A stretch of 8,374 nt of DNA from a bacterium (GTDB lineage: Bacteria > Bacillota > Clostridia > Oscillospirales > Acutalibacteraceae). The notes beneath the pieces were generated by a model, which saw nothing but the letters and a program-made list of their open reading frames with translations, searched no databases and was not told where the DNA came from. Of the stretch, positions 5,094 to 8,374 are shown one piece after another. Made by a program: the position numbers and the translations under genes. The stretch is from the NCBI GenBank assembly GCA_004560045.1, contig SFWF01000061.1, forward strand, positions 1-8,374. Direction: 5' to 3'. Position 1 is the first letter of the stretch. The number at the start of each line of letters is the position of its first letter.

Positions 5094-6356
5094 ATGAACA
5101 GATACGAAGAAGCAAAAAAGCTTTATGCCGAGCTCGGTGTTGACACCGACGCCGCCATTAAAGCCCTTAAGACCGTTCCCGTTTCGCTCCATTGCTGGCA
5201 GGGCGACGACGTAAGAGGCTTCGACCAGAAGGTCGACGCGCTTTCGGGCGGTATTCAGACCACGGGCAACTACCCCGGTCGCGCAGGTACTCCCGAGGAG
5301 CTTATGGCCGACCTTGACCTGGCCCTTTCCCTCTGCCCGGGAACAAAGAAGATAAATCTTCACGCCTGCTACGCTATTTTCGACGAGGAAAACGGCGGCT
5401 GGGTCGACCGCGACAAAATCGAGCCCAAGCACTTTAAAAAGTGGGTCGATTTCTGTAAGGAAAGAGGCCTCGGAGCCGACTTCAACCCCACCTTCTTCTC
5501 TCATCCCAAGTGTGACCCCTTAACCCTTTCCTCGACAAACGAGGAGACGAGAAGGTTCTGGATAGAGCACGGTAGGGCCTGCATCAGAATCTCGGAGTAT
5601 CTCGCTAAGGAGCTGGGTCAGCCCTGCATTATGAATATATGGACGGGAGACGGCTTTAAGGATATTCCCGCCGACCGAATGGGTCCCCGAATCCGCTATA
5701 AGGAGTCTATCGACGCAATCCTTGCCGAGCCCTTCGATTTTGACCTCGTTAAGCCCTGCGTAGAATCTAAGGTCTTCGGAATCGGCGTTGAGGCCTACAC
5801 CGTAGGCAGTGCCGAATTCTCCCTTTCCTACGCCGCCGCAAACAAGGATAAGTGCATCCCCCTTATGGATAACGGTCACTATCATCCTACCGAGGTGGTT
5901 TCGGACAAGATCCCTGCCCTCCTTGCCTTCTTCGATGAAATTGCCCTTCACGTAACCCGCGGAATCCGTTGGGACTCCGATCACGTGGTGCTTTTAGACG
6001 ACGAGACCAGAGAAATTGCCAAAGAAATCGTAAGAACGGGCGGTATAGACGGCCGAGTTAAAATTGCCCTCGACTATTTCGACGCCTCCATCAACCGCAT
6101 TTCGGCCTGGACGGTAGGCTTCAGAAATATGCAGAAGGCCCTGCTTATGGCAATGGTCACCCCCAATAACGAGCTTACCAAACTTCAGGTAGCAGGCGAC
6201 TGGACCGAGCTTATGGTTCGTCAGGAGGAGCTTAAGACCCTTCCCTTCGGCGATATCTGGGACGAGTACTGTAAAGAGTGCGGAGTTCCTGCCGACCGAA
6301 AGTGGTTTGAGATAGTTAAAGATTACGAGAAAGAAGTTTTATCAAAGAGAGGATAA
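5094..6356 (+). CDS. rhaA: L-rhamnose isomerase
   Basis: Converts L-rhamnose to L-rhamnulose, the first step of the pathway; a divalent-metal (manganese) TIM-barrel enzyme, usually a tetramer. Its 420 residues match the family length (E. coli 419). Highly conserved stretches include SLHCWQGDDVRGF (31-43), GGIQTTGNYPGRA (52-64), ADFNPTFFSHPK (128-139) and NIWTGDGFKD (181-190). Probable metal ligands by position are Glu233, Asp259, His262, His286, Asp294 and Asp296, plus an aspartate of the DYFDASINR segment (327-335). The ribosome site AGGAGG lies inside the end of rhaB, ten bases before the start, so translation of the two is probably coupled. It is five bases from both rhaB and rhaD. Confidence 0.97.
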   Translation: MNRYEEAKKLYAELGVDTDAAIKALKTVPVSLHCWQGDDVRGFDQKVDALSGGIQTTGNYPGRAGTPEELMADLDLALSLCPGTKKINLHACYAIFDEENGGWVDRDKIEPKHFKKWVDFCKERGLGADFNPTFFSHPKCDPLTLSSTNEETRRFWIEHGRACIRISEYLAKELGQPCIMNIWTGDGFKDIPADRMGPRIRYKESIDAILAEPFDFDLVKPCVESKVFGIGVEAYTVGSAEFSLSYAAANKDKCIPLMDNGHYHPTEVVSDKIPALLAFFDEIALHVTRGIRWDSDHVVLLDDETREIAKEIVRTGGIDGRVKIALDYFDASINRISAWTVGFRNMQKALLMAMVTPNNELTKLQVAGDWTELMVRQEELKTLPFGDIWDEYCKECGVPADRKWFEIVKDYEKEVLSKRG

Positions 6357-6361
6357 TAAAA

Positions 6362-7177
6362 ATGAAAGACATCTTAACCGCGCCCTTTGTGGACGAAATG
6401 AAAAGAGCGACCGCAAATATGTACCGACAGGGCTGGGACGAGCGTAACGGCGGTAACATCAGCTATATGCTCGAGGAAGAGCAGGTTGCCGAGTATCTCG
6501 ATTTGAATAAGGTCCTCCGCACCATTCCCACAGGCTTTGACGCTAGCGATCTTATCGGAAAGATCTTTATCGTTACGGGTACGGGTAAATATTTTAAGAA
6601 CGTTGAGCTCGACCCCGAGACCAACCTCGGTATCATCCGCATAGCTAAGGACGGCACCACCGCCGAGCTTCTTTGGGGCTATAAGGACGGAGGCAGGTTT
6701 ACCTCCGAGCTTCCCGCTCACCTTATGAGCCATATGGTTCGTCTTAAAAAGGACCCCAACCATCGTATCATTATGCACACCCATCCTACCTACACCCTTG
6801 CAATGACCCATATTCACGAGCTTGACGACAAGAAGTTCACACATACCATCTGGGAAATGTGCACTGAGTGTATCGTAGTGTTCCCCGACGGAATCGGCGT
6901 TCTTCCCTGGATGGTCTGCGGCACCAACGAGATCGGTATCGCCACCGCCAAGAAGATGGAGGAATACCGCCTCGTCGTTTGGGGACTTCACGGAATCTAC
7001 GGCGCAGGTAGGGATATGGACGAGACCTTCGGCCTTATCGAGACGGTTGAAAAGGCCGCTCAGCTTTATATGCTCACCGCCCATATGCCCCACGTAAACA
7101 CCATATTAGACCCCGAGCTTAAGGCCGTTGCCGAAGCCTTCGGCCTCGATTACAGAAAGGATTTTCTTAACCTGTAA
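6362..7177 (+). CDS. rhaD: Rhamnulose-1-phosphate aldolase
   Basis: A class II, zinc-dependent aldolase that cleaves L-rhamnulose-1-phosphate into dihydroxyacetone phosphate and L-lactaldehyde. The protein has 271 residues (E. coli 274). Key elements are GWDERNGGN (24-32, phosphate binding), GTGKYF (73-78), SELPAH with the catalytic Glu116, and zinc ligands His139 and His141 in HTHPT and His210 in GLHG. These correspond to Glu117, His141, His143 and His212 of the E. coli enzyme. It starts five bases after rhaA, with an AGAGAGG site ending nine bases upstream. It is the last gene of the operon and is followed after 21 bases by an intrinsic terminator. No gene for handling lactaldehyde follows directly. 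Confidence 0.97.
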   Translation: MKDILTAPFVDEMKRATANMYRQGWDERNGGNISYMLEEEQVAEYLDLNKVLRTIPTGFDASDLIGKIFIVTGTGKYFKNVELDPETNLGIIRIAKDGTTAELLWGYKDGGRFTSELPAHLMSHMVRLKKDPNHRIIMHTHPTYTLAMTHIHELDDKKFTHTIWEMCTECIVVFPDGIGVLPWMVCGTNEIGIATAKKMEEYRLVVWGLHGIYGAGRDMDETFGLIETVEKAAQLYMLTAHMPHVNTILDPELKAVAEAFGLDYRKDFLNL

Positions 7178-7198
7178 TTTACAAAAAGGCAACTTTTT

Positions 7199-7230
7199 TC
7201 GGTCTTTCCTTGTCGGAAAGGCCGATTTTT
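7199..7230 (+). terminator. Intrinsic terminator of the rhamnose operon
   Basis: TCGGTCTTTCC (7199-7209) pairs with GGAAAGGCCGA (7215-7225), eleven pairs with one G-T wobble and a five-base loop. Five T bases follow directly. It separates rhaD from the downstream gene. Confidence 0.88.
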
Positions 7231-7274
7231 GCTTATTATAGCAATATTTGTCTATAAAATAGCATAGTATTGAC

Positions 7275-7303
7275 TTGTAAAACGGCGCGGTTTCCTTTAA
7301 AAT
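7275..7303 (+). promoter_or_regulatory. Promoter of the ThuA-like gene
   Basis: TTGTAA (7275-7280), 17 bases, then TAAAAT (7298-7303), with 42 bases to the start codon. The strong terminator just upstream supports a separate promoter here. A TTGACT at 7270-7275 would give a 22-base spacer to the same -10 box, so it is the less likely -35. Confidence 0.6.
7280..7293. promoter_or_regulatory. Palindrome inside the promoter spacer, candidate operator
   Basis: AAACGGCGCGGTTT is symmetric at six of seven base pairs around a central CG. It occupies the spacer between the -35 and -10 boxes, where a repressor would block transcription. A central CG palindrome is a common form for LacI-family operators. 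No such regulator is in the window. Confidence 0.4.
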
Positions 7304-7332
7304 AAAACTACCATAGCAAAAACTGTCCGTTT

Positions 7333-7337
7333 GGAGG
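7333..7337 (+). promoter_or_regulatory. Ribosome binding site fixing the ThuA-like start
   Basis: GGAGG with an eight-base gap to ATG 7346. A frame extension to TTG 7331 would place the start codon on top of this site, so it is rejected. Confidence 0.9.
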
Positions 7338-7345
7338 AAAAAATT

Positions 7346-8074
7346 ATGATTAAAGTAACGATTTATAACGAAGGCGTTCACGAAAAAACCGAGAAATGTG
7401 TTGCCGACGTATACCCCGAGGGTATTCACGGTCAGCTCAAAAAGGTTCTTTCCGACGAGTTCGAAGTATCCACATATACCTTAGAGACGGTCGGTGAGAT
7501 AACCGAAGAGGTTTTAAAAAATACCGACGTTCTAATTTGGTGGGGTCATATGGCCCATCAAGATGTTCCCGACGAGGTGGCCGCCCGTGTCCGCGACGCG
7601 GTACATAGCGGTATGGGGCTCGTTGCCCTTCATTCGGCACATCACAGTAAGCCTTTTAAGCTCCTTATGGGCACCAAGTGCAACCTTCTCTGGCGCTGTA
7701 ACGACGACTTTGAAAGGGTTTGGAAGGTAAAGCCTGCTCATCCCATCGCTCAGGGCGTCGGCGACTTTATATATCTCGAGCACGAGGAGGTCTACGGCGA
7801 GCCTTTCGGAATCCCCGACCCCGACGAGGTAGTTTTCATCTCCTCCTACGAGGGCGGAGAGGTCTTCCGTTCGGGCTGCTGCTACACCCGCGAGCTTGGC
7901 AGGATCTTCTATTTCCAGCCCGGTCACGAAAGCTATCCCACGTATTATAACGAGGAAATTATAAAGGTCATCAAAAACGCGATAAACTGGGCCTATTCCC
8001 CCTATAGAAGCGACCGCGGAATAGACTGTCGTCACGTAAAGATCCCCACCACCGTTTTAGAGGACGTTAAATAA
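7346..8074 (+). CDS. ThuA-like domain protein
   Basis: A 242-residue cytoplasmic protein of the ThuA family (trehalose utilisation-like), which has a class I glutamine-amidotransferase-like fold. Family features are VTIYNEGVHE at the N-terminus, the strand DVLIWWGHMAHQDV (61-74), GMGLVALHSAHHSKPF (89-104), AHPIAQGV (131-138), EVYGEPFGIP (148-157) and GRIFYFQPGHESYPTY (185-200), ending with NAINWA (211-216). The role of ThuA proteins is poorly settled; they occur in sugar-utilisation loci and some are proposed to act on keto-sugars or glycosides. Here the gene follows the rhamnose operon but is cut off from it by a terminator and has its own promoter, so a link to rhamnose is only suggestive. 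It starts at ATG 7346 behind a GGAGG site. Confidence 0.85.
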   Translation: MIKVTIYNEGVHEKTEKCVADVYPEGIHGQLKKVLSDEFEVSTYTLETVGEITEEVLKNTDVLIWWGHMAHQDVPDEVAARVRDAVHSGMGLVALHSAHHSKPFKLLMGTKCNLLWRCNDDFERVWKVKPAHPIAQGVGDFIYLEHEEVYGEPFGIPDPDEVVFISSYEGGEVFRSGCCYTRELGRIFYFQPGHESYPTYYNEEIIKVIKNAINWAYSPYRSDRGIDCRHVKIPTTVLEDVK

Positions 8075-8075
8075 T

Positions 8076-8098
8076 AAAACCGTGAAAAAAGCGGTTTT
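8076..8098 (+). terminator. Hairpin after the ThuA-like gene, weak terminator candidate
   Basis: AAAACCG (8076-8082) pairs with CGGTTTT (8092-8098), with the T run forming part of the stem. It lies right after the stop codon at 8074. It overlaps the proposed GTG start of the next small gene, so it may instead control that gene's translation. The stem has only three G-C pairs, so termination would be inefficient. Confidence 0.45.
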
Positions 8099-8237
8099 AT
8101 ATTACGGACTTATAATCCTTTTCGTCGTATTGTTCGTTTTGGGCTTCTTTATAACCCCTTGGCTCTCCCTCGCGGCATTCGTTCCGCTTATCGTCGGACT
8201 TATTCTCCTGATACGCTGGCGGGTTATGAAGAAATGA
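8082..8237 (+). CDS. Small two-helix membrane protein, 51 residues
   Basis: GTG-initiated frame encoding a short basic N-terminus (MKKA), a hydrophobic helix (about residues 5-23), a turn with ITPW (24-27), a second hydrophobic helix (28-45) and a basic end (RWRVMKK). The positive charges at both ends predict that both termini face the cytoplasm. I do not recognise the family. The pattern of charge and hydrophobicity argues for real coding, and so does the start eight bases after the preceding stop. Against it, the ribosome site is weak: the nearest candidate is AGGA about 17 bases upstream, inside the previous gene. The start also lies in a hairpin. If real, it is probably co-transcribed and translationally coupled with the ThuA-like gene. 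Confidence 0.55.
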   Translation: MKKAVLYYGLIILFVVLFVLGFFITPWLSLAAFVPLIVGLILLIRWRVMKK

Positions 8238-8253
8238 CGAAGATTAAATTTTA

Positions 8254-8340
8254 AGCTTATCCCGTTTGATTCGGTGGTAAGGTTTCTACTCATCCACCAC
8301 GGCGGTGGTCCCCCTTCCCTGCTAGGGAAGGCCGAGAGAA
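8254..8340. repeat. Multi-hairpin repeat core, copy D
   Basis: Second hairpin ACCAC/GTGGT with loop GGCG (8296-8309) and third hairpin CCTTCCCT/AGGGAAGG with loop GCT (8313-8331) are intact. The first hairpin is broken, because the left side reads GGTAAG instead of GAGTAG. The right flank GCCGAGAGAA matches copy A. No long inverted arms are seen around it within the window, so it may be a solo core. It begins about 17 bases after the small membrane gene. Confidence 0.65.
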
Positions 8341-8374
8341 ACGCAAATTTTTAATTTTCGAAAAACTAATATCT

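Noticed and set aside
5076..5984. Two minus-strand frames opposite rhaB-rhaA
   Set aside because: Shadow frames over strongly conserved rhaA sequence, with no ribosome sites or known motifs.
6374..7093. Open frame of 239 codons on the minus strand
   Set aside because: It is the antisense shadow of rhaD, produced by biased codon use in a well-conserved gene.
7229..7244. Inverted repeat TTGCT/AGCAA as an operator
   Set aside because: Five pairs around an asymmetric AT-rich centre, overlapping the terminator T run; this is easily a chance match.

Overview
The window looks like chromosomal DNA of a Gram-positive anaerobe of the class Clostridia, possibly a gut Oscillospirales-type bacterium. 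The signs are strong GGAGG-type ribosome binding sites, an ECF-type vitamin transporter subunit, a type III pantothenate kinase, a compact rhaB-rhaA-rhaD operon, and intergenic DNA full of short palindromic repeats. This assignment is an inference; there is no rRNA here. Protein genes are moderately GC-rich (hand counts of single 60-base lines give 58-63%), except the transporter gene (40-43%).

Layout. Positions 1-610 hold no protein gene. They contain the end of one structured repeat, a second repeat element (141-580) bounded by inverted repeats, and the terminator (582-612) of the first gene. Three genes then lie on the minus strand, in transcription order coaX (3493-2729), an ECF S component (2212-1457) and an amidohydrolase (1405-611). 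A second repeat element (about 2327-2731) sits between coaX and the transporter gene and touches the coaX stop codon. Divergent from coaX, on the plus strand, is the rhamnose operon rhaB-rhaA-rhaD (3718-7177), closed by an intrinsic terminator. A ThuA-like gene (7346-8074) with its own promoter follows, then a 51-residue two-helix membrane protein (8082-8237) and another copy of the structured repeat (about 8254-8340).

How the genes work together. RhaA isomerises L-rhamnose to L-rhamnulose, RhaB phosphorylates it, and RhaD splits rhamnulose-1-phosphate into dihydroxyacetone phosphate and L-lactaldehyde. No rhamnose transporter, regulator, mutarotase or lactaldehyde reductase is present in the window. 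CoaX carries out the first step of coenzyme A synthesis. The adjacent S component could supply pantothenate, but this rests only on position. The amidohydrolase and the ThuA-like protein have recognisable folds and unknown substrates.

The most unusual content is intergenic. Two elements with long inverted arms share a 43-base perfect inverted match. Four copies of a multi-hairpin core keep their stems while loops change. One arm motif can pair with either of two partners. Several tandem arrays with unrelated unit sequences all have a period of seven bases.
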